This document shows, in pieces, positions 37,481-49,200 of a stretch of DNA of 64,000 nucleotides. Source of the stretch: Heterobilharzia americana (Eukaryota; Platyhelminthes; Trematoda; Strigeidida; Schistosomatidae); contig OX104129.1 of the NCBI GenBank assembly GCA_944470555.2, positions 53,291,998-53,355,997 of the forward strand, written 5' to 3'. The notes beneath the pieces were generated by a model, which saw only the letters and a list, made by a program, of their open reading frames with translations, had not been told where the DNA came from and made no database searches. The translations under genes and the position numbers were made by a program. Numbering within the stretch: position 1 is the first letter of the stretch; every line of letters starts with the position of its first letter.

Positions 37481-40400
37481 CTGCATCAGCAAACAATAAT
37501 ATTAAGCAAGGTTGTGAGTGAGGAATATGCTTAACTGAAGCGGATAGTTTTAGTGGTGCTGTGTTCACTGGGATGGATAGTTTATTTTTAAAGTCTTCAT
37601 GTTCATAATAGACGGCATGATAGGATTAATATTCAGAAAGTAGTGAATGGTGGAGTATTTTTATTTAATGGTTTACTTGTTCTCATGATCCAGAATGAAA
37701 AACAGTTATGTTAAAGATTATTTACATGATGACCGGCTGTATTTTGGTTCACATCAATGGATATTAACAACTGCAAACATGAGTCATTGGGAAAATATGG
37801 GGATTTTTAGTAGGCGAAACGTAAACAAATATTCAGAAGTTTGACACTCAGAGATCAAAAGGTGCATTCTTATTTACTAAATTTACAATCCAATGATAAA
37901 CACGAGAAGTCGCCTATGTGAAACAATTAGCCAGTTACACAAATGTTCAAATTAGTAAACTATTTGCCGAGATGTTTTCACATCAGATTTCTTCCTGAAG
38001 ATTATAATGATGGCTTTTTCTAGGATCGCAGTCAAAAATCGATGATTAAACAGCATGACTTAGTGAAATGCTACCAAGAGTTGGTGAAGTGAAAAGTCGA
38101 TTTCGCTTACACAAGAAACATATGGGAACATTGTGCTACCAATAACATTAACTTTTTCTACAAAATAGTTTGGGGATCAAGTTAAACAGACACAAATCAA
38201 AGACCTGATGGGAAGGGTGAGAGATTCTCATCAAGAACGTGCAAGACGATGCGAGGAAACCATGAGAAAGACTATGGATTGATTCTAACACCATCATCAA
38301 GACAGAGTCATGATTGACGAGATAATTTCATGAACCATCGATTCTGTAAAACGTAACTATTGTTTTATTTATCTCATATAAGAGCATCCGTCTTTGAATC
38401 TATTCACTGTTGTATACCTATGGTGTCATTAAGTAATTTAAAACTGCTTAGTAAAATCCACGGTTCATTTTAGGAAAAATTTCCAAAAAAAAGTTTTCCG
38501 ATGTATACGGTAATGTACCCATGGTAATGGGTAGAGTTGAATAAGTAGACCCAATTTACTATAATTAAGGAAAGCCTAATGTACCTATCTAGGTTAGACT
38601 ATTAGTGTTTTTCCGTATTCAATAACTGATCTAATGGCAGGATATGTAAGTTTATAAATATTTTATGAATATGGAGTCACACTTAAGATCTTTGTTGGAT
38701 ACACTTCTTCAGAACAATATCTTTTCACATTTCAACTTCAAAGTGGTCGGTACTTTCTACTAAAATTTTACTTGCGCAGACAACTCTTAGGAAGATAACC
38801 TATCCATACTCCCATGCAGTGAGATGGAAGTTGTTGGCTAGAAAGCACTGATTAATTTGTACGATCTAATATATTTTTGGTACATGAACACAGATGTAAA
38901 AAATAATGATGGAAATAAAGACTATGTGAGACTGTTAAGAGGAATCAGTGAAATAAAGTGAATTCATTTTACACGATGAACAGTATTTTGGTTGAGTTGC
39001 TAGAATTAGGATTTGTTTAGTCCTTTTATTTTAGAACATTAAAATCATACATTAATCTCCAAAAGAAAGGTACCAACTATAACCAAGCAACTCATAAATG
39101 TTCAAGATATAATACTGATGATTCACATCACTGTCGTTTTTCTACCACAAAAAGATGTTCGATCATGATTTACTAGTTCGAAGGTTCCAGTCATAATGTT
39201 TTTTCTATAAAGGACTATTAATTTCATGAGGTACTGATTTGCACCAGTACATAATCACCATTCTCGCATGTTGAACTCACTCTAGACACAACTCATACAA
39301 TTCAAGTAATCAGATCAGTCGAACAAGCCGTTTGTATAGAGATATCCAACAAACATATTAAAATGGAATTATACGAATACCATAATGGTCAAGTTCTAGT
39401 CTTGGTAAATTAGTTAGGTCAAAGAAACTAAAATCGCCAGAAGTAGATAATGATAATTTAAATTGATGAAAAAAAGCGCGGAATAAGACTGAGTGGAATC
39501 TGAGTTTTTTGAACCTATGTCACGCTAAAATTGCTAAATTTTTCTCTTGGTATGGAATTGGACACTTGTTTCTTCGGAAGTCTATTAAAAAACTGACATT
39601 TTCTGGAAATCGTTAGCAGCCAGATTTCAGAACTATTATTTGGTCGTGTGAAGGACTCTTGAGTTCGATAACTTCGCACCCCGATGGAACTAAAACCCAA
39701 TATTTTTCGTTTTAAAAGTTGATATCCACCAGGTGATTGAGTTACACCAGTCGACTGCTTGATGGGAACAATGTTTCATTAGGCTGGAAAACTGTATTTA
39801 ATTTTTGGAACTGAATTAGCCACTTAAGAGGTAGACAACACTGAAATGATGAGTAGTAACGTCAAGTCTCAGTCGAAACCCCAAAACTCATCCGGATAAA
39901 TATGGATGCACATAAGGGAATGCACATTTTAGATTCCATTGTTAGCAATATACAAAGTATAGTCAATATACGTACGGTCAAGACTATGATTGATGCACTC
40001 TCAAAAACAGCGAACATTTCGATATGAATTTTCATCCTGAGAAAAATTGTTTTCAGAAATACGCTGAACAGAAACAGGCAGGATTGTAATCAAGGACCCG
40101 ATACTTGTATCTAAACACGATAACTCTCCCTATCTTAAGAAATGCATTTTAATTGTTTCTAGGTAACACCACTTAGACAAAATTGTAAGGAAAAATACCT
40201 CAATGATTTGATTTGACTAACGCCATTACTCAAACTCACCTGAAGAAAACCCTTTAAGTTTCTAGTTGGTAAGTGAAACTTAATAGCTTTTAATTTCATA
40301 GGACTTTGCCAACTGATTGTTCAAATTTTTCATGGTATGAACGAGACGACAATATCATTGAATTATATACGCAGCATACGCAAATCTCAAGTCAACATTT

Positions 40401-41280
40401 ATACACGTAAAAAAAGTTGGAAATACAACTCAACTTCGATAAACTTGGTATTTTTTCAAACCTCAGCTTTGAACAATGCGAAACTTATTTCAATCTTAGT
40501 TAAAACAGTCATAGCGAATTAAAACTGAAGTTGTTTAGTAAGTAAATACTGCTGATTTTAACAAAACAAAAACTATTGTAAGTATACTGAAGTGTAAAGT
40601 AGTTTTATTATTATTCAGCTCAGTACGTTTGTGGAAATAAATTACCATCAAAGATTTTGGTATCTATCCAAAATGTTGGCAACAGCACAACTTACATATA
40701 AGAAAGTTTATTGGAAATATTCGATAATTTGAAAGTCAAAATGGGTGTATGCGTCTTCATCATATATATATATATGGTCGGTTGATTCAGCTATTCGATA
40801 TTCAAAAAATGGTCTTTTGGATTGAACCAGGCAGAAAGTAGCAACGTTATAGGACAACCAAGAAGTTCACATCCAAGTACAGAAATCCGTACTTCACTGT
40901 TAAGTACTTACGGTATTATCGATTAGTGTTTGTTGAAAAAAATCTGGAAAGATTTCAGTTTGCAAATATTGGCGTTCACAAATTAAGCGTGTACGTACTC
41001 ATCAAACGCACAACTGACTAGAAATGAAAAGTCTATGATGTATTGTATGTATTTAGAAGTTAACTCAAGTGTAATTTTTCGTACTAGATTAGGACTGACA
41101 TATTTTATAAGCGCTAGCCATAATATTTGCTATAAGACCAGAGTATACAGGGTTGATAGGAAAGTGATCACCCCAACCATCGAATTATCATTGTTGTATT
41201 GGTATGTACAGGAGATACATTGGTTATTGAACTACTGAAGACGACTATAGAGTTGAGCCATATCAGAATATAAAGCCATT
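37481..41280. other. intergenic, unassigned
   Basis: Lies between the RTE fragment and EN-RT copy 3. It is AT-rich with short frames only. It holds a (TA)n tract at 40761 and the left 55-bp inverted repeat at 40702. No gene is supported. Confidence 0.5.
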
Positions 41281-41294
41281 TATATACTAAAATA
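41281..41294 (+). repeat. target-site duplication, left, of EN-RT copy 3
   Basis: TATATACTAAAATA recurs exactly at 44673-44686. Confidence 0.85.
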
Positions 41295-44200
41295 ACCTCG
41301 CCTGGTTAAATAGTTCACCAGTTACTAGTCGGTCCTAAGCCCACGTAAACAGGGAAGGTTGGGCATAGGGCTAGCAACCCTACCCAGGAAAACAAATATA
41401 ACCGCTAAAGAAACTTCAAAGCACAAACAAAATATAAAAAATAATAACAAAATTATTCCTCTCTGGAATCGGAGAGACGAAATGACTCCAGTTGGTGAAA
41501 GCCTGTCTTCGGGAAGCCAATTGGCCGAGCCGATGTGTCTTCTCTCCCTCGATGAAAGCGAAAGTAAACGTGGGGACATGGATTGTTCGCACCATGTTTG
41601 AACCCAGCAAGGCAGCCCAGATTGCAAGCGAGGTGAAGAGGTATCACATTGAAGTGCTTGGAATTTGAGAAAGCAGATGGAATGGGAGTGGACTCTCCAA
41701 ACTGTCAACTGGAGAGGAGAGTCAATAATCTACTCCGATATTGTCACCCAGACGACAACCACAAGCACACTGAGTTTTCCAGTGGCTATCATTATGTCCC
41801 CAACAGCATCAAAGGCTCTCATGCAGTGGGAACCAATCTCCTCCAGGATCAGGATCATCACAGCAAGGTTCAACTCAAAAGGAAGGAAAGTCACAATCAT
41901 ACAATGCTACACTACTCACCTACAAATAATGTAGATGAAGAGAAAAGGAGGAATTCTACCGACAACCGCAATCAACACTGGACAAGACCACACTGCAGTT
42001 GGCGATATCAAAATTATAATGGGTGGGGCGACATGAATACCAAACTGGGAGCAGACAACACAGGAAGAGAAATAACCATGGGTCGAGAAGCGCTAGGTGA
42101 CGTGATGAACGACAATGGAGAATTGTTTGCAGAATTCTGTGCATTCAACGATTTGGTGATTGGAGGCACTGTGTTCAAGCACAAGGATATCCACAAAGCG
42201 ATATGGATTTCACCAGACACCACGACACACTAAAAACCAGATCGACTTTATCTCAATCTCAAGAAAATGGAGACGCAGTCAGCCTAAATGACACAAGGTC
42301 AAGAAGAGGAGCAGATGTAGGTTCACACCACTCACCATCTAGTGCAAGGAACCTTCAAAATCAAGTTAAAAGCCTTCAAGGAAGCTGGTGATAGACCACA
42401 GTTCAGGTACAACACTCGGAAACTGAACTGAAGGATGAAACTACAAAGGAGATCTTCACGTCGGCCAGCCATCAAGACAAAATGGGAGATATCGAGGAAC
42501 ATCCCCAAAGAAACCTGTGTGGAAGAACACTGGAAGTCTTTGAAAGCTATGTGGAAAGAAACCTGCACAACCGTATTAGGAAGGAAGAAGAAAGAAGACA
42601 AGGATTGAATCTCGACGGATACCTGGAAGCTGATAGAGCAGGGAGAGGAAGATGGTGATGGTGAAGCAGAAGATAAACCAGTGCAAGGATGCTCAACGAC
42701 AAGAGGAACTGAGCACAATGTATAAAACACTACACTGGACAAAGAAGTGAAGAAGAATGCACGCAAAGACAAATTACACTTCTATGAAACACTAGCAAGT
42801 GAAGCAGAACACGCTGCATGTAAGAGGGACACAGACCTGACAACATTGTATCAAATAACCAGGTTGCTATCTAGGAAGAGATCAACACAGATGAAACCAA
42901 TTATAGATGATGACGGAAATTTAATTAGGAGGGAAGAGAAACAGAGTAAACAATGGGCCGACCACTTCAAGAAGCTCTTGAATCGACCACCACCAGCAAC
43001 ACAAATACCACCTGCAGCCGCTGAACTACAAACAAACATAAATCCTCCAACAAAAATGGAAGTCCTGAGCTCCATAAACCTACTGAAATGAGGGAAAGCA
43101 GCAGGACCAGACGGGATACCGCCAGAACCACTGACAACAGACACAGAGACAACAGCGGACATGCTCACACCACTATTGTAGAAGGTGTGGAAGGAAGAGA
43201 AGGTACCTGGCTAGTGATTGGAAGAAGGGTTACCTTGTCAAACTGCCGAAGAAGGGAGACCTCAGTGTTTGCAAGAACTGGCGCGGAATCACTCTCCTGT
43301 CCACCCAAAGCAAGCAAAATATTAAGCCACATCATCCTGGAGAGGCTTAAAGATGCACTGGATTCAAAACTACGACCGGAATAGGCTGGCTGGTTTCAGG
43401 AAGTACGAATCATGTGCAGACCAAATTGCTACGCTTCACATCATCATAGAACAGAGCACAGAATGGCAGTCAACTGGATCTCTACCTCAACTTCATCGAC
43501 TTTGAGAAGGCTTTTGACAGCGTCGACCGAGAAGTAATTTGGAAACTGCTTCATTACTACGGAGTACCGCAAACCTTTATCAATCTCATTCAACAACTAT
43601 ATGAAGACGCCACATGACAAGTAATTCACAATGGGAAGCTCAGTGATGCTTTTGAAGTTAAGTGAAGACAGGAGTGAAACAAGGTTGTCTACTATCTCCC
43701 ATGATATTCCTGATTGCGGTCGACTGGATCATGCAGCAAACAGTAGGCAGCGAGAAGAGGGGGATACGCTGGCTGGACTGCGGAAAAGAACCTAGAAGAC
43801 TTGGATTTCGCCAGCGATGACTTGTGCCTGATGTCACATAAACTTGAAGATCTACAGGCAAAAACTAACAAGTTGACAGAAGAGGCGAGGCAGCGAAGAC
43901 GGGACTTCAAGTGAATATAGAGGAGACAGAGGTGATGAAGATACCTCACCGACAACTCCTACAACAACAACAGCAACAAACTCCAGTCACCATCAATGGG
44001 AGAAACTTAAAGGAAGTAACCTCCTTCACTTATCTAGGAAGCACTGTTTCAACTACAGGCGGCACAGACACAGACAAGGATGTCAAAGTCAGAATCGGAA
44101 AAGACAGCAAGACAGGCGTTCATTAGCCTGAAACCAGTGTGGAGATCTTCTGCACTCAGCATATGGAACAAGATCCGGATTTTCAACACAAACCCAGTCA

Positions 44201-44672
44201 AGTCAGTGCCTCTGTATGGTTCAGAGACTTGGCGCGTCACGAAAAAGGGATTTCCAATAAACTACAGACATTCATCAACAACTGCTTACGCTGACTCGTT
44301 ACTGAAGATCAGATGGCCAGAAAGAATAAGCAACAAGGAGCTCTGGCTGGTAACGAACCAACCAACAACCTATCACACAACAAATATGCAGAAGGAAGTG
44401 GAGATGGATTGGATTGGGCATACACTGAGAAGGCCGACTGGGGACATCACGCGTCAGGCCAGTAGCTCGAGTGGAATCCCCATGGGAAGCGACGAGTTGG
44501 ACGTCCGAGCGTGACATGGAGTATATCGTGTGAGGAGGAAATGAGAGCTTCTGGGCTGTCGTGGTGCCAGGTTCAAAAGATCTCAGAGAACAGAGTTCAC
44601 TGGAGACGCGCTACTGAAGCCCTATGTTCCACTAGGAACCCAAGGGCCTAATAATAATAATGATAATAATGA
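41295..44672 (+). mobile_element. EN-RT non-LTR element copy 3 (full length, inactive)
   Basis: Nearly identical to copy 2 and flanked by TATATACTAAAATA at 41281-41294 and 44673-44686. It shares TGA at 41666-41668, 43089-43091 and 43615-43617, and FASDD at 43807-43821. A one-base difference from copy 2 near 41945 joins two frames into a 194-codon ORF (41649-42233), but no frame spans the element. The 3' end differs slightly from copies 1 and 2 (near 44565-44640). Confidence 0.88.
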
Positions 44673-44686
44673 TATATACTAAAATA
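44673..44686 (+). repeat. target-site duplication, right, of EN-RT copy 3
   Basis: Perfect 14-base match to 41281-41294, directly after the ATA-rich tail. Confidence 0.85.
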
Positions 44687-44831
44687 GCTAGAGAGGTTGA
44701 AAGCTGATTACAATCATGCAGATGCATACACCCATTTCCACGCTGAAATTATCGAATATTTGCAATAAACTTTCATTTCTCCTTTCTACTCTCTTACAAA
44801 TTCGCCCACTTTAATGTCATTCTTTGTCTGT

Positions 44832-45167
44832 AGGCTGGAAGTAACGAATCCTCACCATAATGTGGTAAAAGATTACTTCCTTTGGACAAAGATGCAGGTT
44901 GGAAATGGAACCAAAATGTTGTTTTGGACGAATGATACTCCCGCTTTACACTATATCACCTTCATCTCCGACTTTAAAGGCTTACATCGAAAAACACTGC
45001 CTATAAAATTTTTAGAAAAACCATTTTCAGTGACCTGTTCAACTAAAAATCACTCAACATACCAAGTTGACTTTGGCACACTTTATAGTAACTTGAGCTG
45101 TTACGCAGTGATGAAAGACTCTATGCTACTATTGACTGATAATTTGGAATTATTAATAAGTTTAAGG
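44832..45167 (+). CDS. orphan exon-like ORF, function unknown
   Basis: An open frame starts upstream at 44814 and runs to a stop at 45170 (118 codons). It is bordered by a strong acceptor-like sequence (CATTCTTTGTCTGTAG) and a donor-like TTTAAG|GTAGTA. The product contains VVKDYFLWTKMQVGNGTKML and a Cys-containing middle, and does not match the retroelements in this window. I do not recognise it. It could be an exon of a plus-strand gene, a retained fragment or chance. Confidence 0.25.
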
Positions 45168-45415
45168 TAGTATTCATCATGGGCTGACATCAATTTAAGA
45201 AACATTGGAAACTTGGGAATAGCAATGGACAGCTGTTTTGTTCGTACTAGAGTACGAAATTCCTCAGCAGTACGCGTCCACGATCCAGTTAGGGATCGAA
45301 CTCAGGACCTTCAGGGTTTTACAGTGAACATGTTAACCACTCAACCACTGGGTCAAAATCCAATGGTCCACAGTTTTCCACTTCTGTCGATTTGCGATAT
45401 AGTGTGACTCTCATC
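45165..45415 (-). mobile_element. degenerate SM-alpha-like SINE with tRNA-like head
   Basis: On the minus strand there is an A-box-like TGGTTGAGTGGTTAAC (45347-45332) and a B box GAGTTCGATCCC (45304-45293). A ribozyme-like region with CTGAGGA (45267-45261) follows, then the shared 3' part TTGATGTCAGCCCATGA. Stem II has become a 7-bp stem, and the expected GAAA reads CAAAA, so the core G is lost. It is probably not a working ribozyme. Confidence 0.65.
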
Positions 45416-45702
45416 CAAGGTCTTCAGCTAGCATCCGCTTCAGTTTCGACTGGTTGACTCCACAGGTCACAGCTTCTCATTAGAACTTCAGGTTACCCAT
45501 CTCAAAGCATGTCACTAATGAGCATTAAACACTAATGTATCTGAACAATGGTTCTCCAACTGGTATCAGTCAGTGATGAATACTGTTCTGAAATCCCCAT
45601 TAACCCCAAAAACGTATCATTAAGCTACCAAAACATATGAAACACAGACAAAATGAAAGAAATGCCAGTACAAAAGAAGAATAGTCTGTGTTTCAGTCGC
45701 AA

Positions 45703-45708
45703 TTTATT
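45703..45708 (-). promoter_or_regulatory. AATAAA candidate poly(A) signal of the USP-like gene
   Basis: The minus strand reads AATAAATTGCG about 296 bases downstream of the USP stop. It is the nearest hexamer I found. The SM-alpha SINE remnant lies a further 290 bases away. Confidence 0.4.
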
Positions 45709-46003
45709 TTGACCTATCCACAGGTACATTATATATACATATTACACGAACACAAGTAAGTATATAAAATAAATATACGTGCATAGGTGTATATGCAAAA
45801 TAATCCAACATAATCTGATTGCACAATCAACTTGTGTACGTGAACATGGATAAGGTTTGTAAAGACATGTTGAAATACGCTTTAAATTACATCGTAAATC
45901 TGGTGACGAAAATGGAAAAAATGGCAAATAAAATGCTACAAAAAGTAATGAATGATAGAGTGAAAGAAGTGATCGGGAGCAATGTATCTAGTTATTTGAT
46001 TGA

Positions 46004-46201
46004 TCACATTGACACCGAACTCCCCGTGCTACCACCATTACTATTACTAACCAGAGAGGAACTGGCAGTGGCAGCAGCAGCTGCTGATGTATTCGACGCA
46101 ACTTTAGCATCTAAGTAGAAGAGGATGTAGGCTGTGTATGAAGATTTTGCAGTTTCCGTAGAAGAACCAAAAAAGTCCTCAATATTTGTACGATGAATTT
46201 T
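46004..46201 (-). CDS. USP46: USP12/46-like terminal exon with Ala/Ser-rich tail
   Basis: After the acceptor TTTCCTGTCTAG the exon reads [12 protein letters not shown], matching the KIDAQAIEEFYG of vertebrate USP46. A variable stretch and then AYILFY follow. The family normally ends within a few residues; here the frame continues through a poly-Ala run and a Ser/Asn/Gly-rich stretch to TGA at 46006-46004. A plus-strand ORF overlapping this exon is its antisense shadow. Confidence 0.85.
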   Translation of the reverse strand, partial: KIHRTNIEDFFGSSTETAKSSYTAYILFYLDAKVASNTSAAAAATASSSLVSNSNGGSTGSSVSM

Positions 46202-49200
46202 CTAGACAGGAAAGTTTAAAAAACTTTATGTCAATTAGTAGAACCAAAAGTTGCTTTAGTTTACGGGAAAAGCACAAACATTTACCAAAATAAGTAGTGA
46301 ACATTCACAGAAGATTTCAGTTGACGTTAAATGTATTATACAATCATATATTTCCTGAAATAAGTGGTCATAGGTCAATGAAACATCCAGTTAACATTGC
46401 TGAAGGTTACAGCACATGATTTGAAAGAAAAGCAATTCTATCGACAGGGTTTCAAACCTCTACCTATCAGGGCGTCAAGTCCTTTAGACACAATGTTCTA
46501 ATGTTGGTTAGCGCATAAGTAGTTTGCAATGAGAAGAAAAAATGTTACACCAAGACACAATACATTCCATGGGGGTCGGAACTTCGAAATACAGTTAGAA
46601 ACCTAAAGTGAGTCACTAAATTAGAGGGAATCAGATAGATAGACAAAATCAACGTAGAACCTTGCACACAACTGCAACGGTTCAAGTTGTCACACTTCAT
46701 AGTAGTATACAAGGAACAAGTGGATAGAATACAAGTGATTTCAAAGTAGAAAACGTTGTGTGAGAGAATAAGCAATTTGAAGATTTAGTGCAAATATTCA
46801 AGCTGTAGAAGACGTCAAGCAGTGAACACATCTACGCCATTGTGACCGATTTTCGGCCATGTCACCAAGAGTTCTCAACCACTGACTCCTACCGTCTCGG
46901 GGACTCCATCCACGTAGTCAACATCTCCCCACACGACTCAGACCAGCAGCCAGGGACCTCATCGACTGGTGTCATATCTTGGCCTCCCCACCGTAAATCC
47001 TCTTTCAACGCAATCCAACTTCCCTTACCATGACACGTCGAGATAGGCGATGACTCGGCATGCACAACACAACCAAGCCATCTCAGTCGACTAAGGCTTA
47101 CAACCTTATCAATCGTCTTTCCAATCTTGCCTAGCACTCCTCGCCTGATCCCAACATTGATCACACGCTGATTCCACCGAACGTGAACAATATTACGATA
47201 TCTGTGATCAAAACACTCCATATCTACCTTTAACGGGCATGTCTCACAGCCGTATAACAGGACTACAGTGCAATATACTCGTCCTTTGATAGATAGTCGG
47301 ATATTTCGCCAGTCGCCACCAGAAATGATGTAAGTTGGTGAACGCCAAATGGCCCAAATGTATCCGAGTTGAGATTTCGTCAGCAACCACCCCGTTCGGG
47401 TTGATGTAACTCCCCAAATAAGTGAAGTGGTCGGGAAATTTCATCACTTCACTGCCTATCATTAAACTGGGAGTATTTGCAGCAGACAAGTTCTGGAGCA
47501 TCATCTTATATTTGACAGGTGCGAAGAGAAAATAAGAGTCTGTAGATCATGCACAACACGACTAAAAATCAGTGGCAGTAGTTCAGAGTAACTGGGTGTG
47601 TATTCTTCTGAAATTTAAGAATCCTATTATTATTAATTTATGTATTAGTTATTTTCGTTCTTTACTCTGTTTTGAATTTCACCTTACGATAATCGGACTT
47701 CTATGTGCCCTTGAAAATTTAAAAGCTTAAATCGATCCACTGCTGTGTCACGTTTTATCCTTCTCACTCCATCTAGTTCGAACCAGTAACCTTACATTTG
47801 ATTGTTCAGTGTTTCAAAACTTCAGTTAGAACTCTGCAATAATTGTGAAACTGACATCATTGGTCAAATGAAAAGAAAGCTAGAATAATCAACTACGTAT
47901 TGTTCAGCTGGGGAAGATCAAAGATTACTGGTCAGAAAGGTGGAGGGCTGAAAAGCCTGAAGGATGATCGATAGATATGCTGCAGAATGTTGTAAATTTA
48001 ATTTAACACAAGGCCTAGGTCACTTAGGTGTCAAAACTCCGAAATTCTCTTTTTTTACAATAACCACTTCTTCGCAACCATGAAGTGTTCTTGTACCATT
48101 TCGGACGACTCGTGGAAAACGACTGATACACTTAAGTCTACAGGAACAGGGGAATTAGTATACACATGGAAATGGTAGGAAGTGAGACCTTATCCTTCAA
48201 ATTGTTACAAACCAGTGAGCTTCTGATGAGGACTACTCTTAACGTTGTTGCAAAGAAATCCTTCCACTAAGAATAACAGCAGCTTGACCACCTTTGAATC
48301 CAAGGTTCATGTACAGTATCTGCCTCGACACAGAATCGAGGTCATCTTTTTTAGTCTTAAACTTGATTCTTTTATTGATGAAACGAGGTGGATATCTATT
48401 TTCGATCATATTTACTAACGCAGAAGTATTATCAGGATGGTTCCAAAGCACCCTTTATGCCTGCAGATTGCATCGTTGATTCTGAACTTACACTGAGAGT
48501 GCACCTTAATAATACTTTCTTTGACTTTGGAGAATGAACGGCTGAAGTCAACAAATCTGACTTGAATGATGTATTAAGTGTTCTTAATAGTTACCACTCA
48601 GTGTTGAAATCTACTCTTGAAGTTTTTCGACGTATAGTTGGTAGGGAAAACTGAATCATTGATGAGACCAATTTACAGAAAGCTTATATGGAATGTTTAC
48701 CTCGTAAGCTTCCACAGTTGGGTGCCTATTAGCCACAAAATAAAATAAATTATATCTCTTGCAACCACCATCTGGTGTATTAGTAGCCCTGATACCTTAG
48801 AAGGTGAACCAAACATCAGAAAAATCCTAACCAAAAGTTTATATCTACCTCACTTCATCGATGATAACATCAAGCCCAAGACTCAGAGAACGCCTCATTT
48901 CTGTGTCAAGGCAGATACTGTACATGAACCTTGGATTCAAAGGTGGTCAAGCTGCTGTTATTCTTAGTGGAAGGATTTCTTTGCAACAACGTTAGGAGTA
49001 GTCCTCATCAGAAGCTCACTGGTTTGTAACAATTTGAAGGATAAGGTCTCACTTCCTACCATTTCCATGTGTATACTAATTCCCCTGTTCCTGTAGACTT
49101 AAGTGTATCAGTCGTTTTCCACGAGTCATCCAAAATGGTTTTATGTTTCAAACCACCTCCTTTTTTTGGCTGTTTTATTCTGTTCACTTCTTACGTAATT

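Larger units (their letters stand above)
40702..44775. repeat. 55-bp inverted repeats flanking EN-RT copy 3
   Basis: 40702-40753 (AAAGTTTATTGGAAATATTC then GATAATTT and GGGTGTATGC) is the reverse complement of 44722-44775 with a few mismatches. Each lies outside copy 3's duplication. They may be ends of an unnamed short repeat present twice. Confidence 0.55.

Noticed and set aside
45819..46118. Plus-strand ORF of 99 codons with an Ala-rich end
   Set aside because: It overlaps antisense the terminal USP12/46 exon, which has family motifs and correct splice phase; the plus frame is its shadow.
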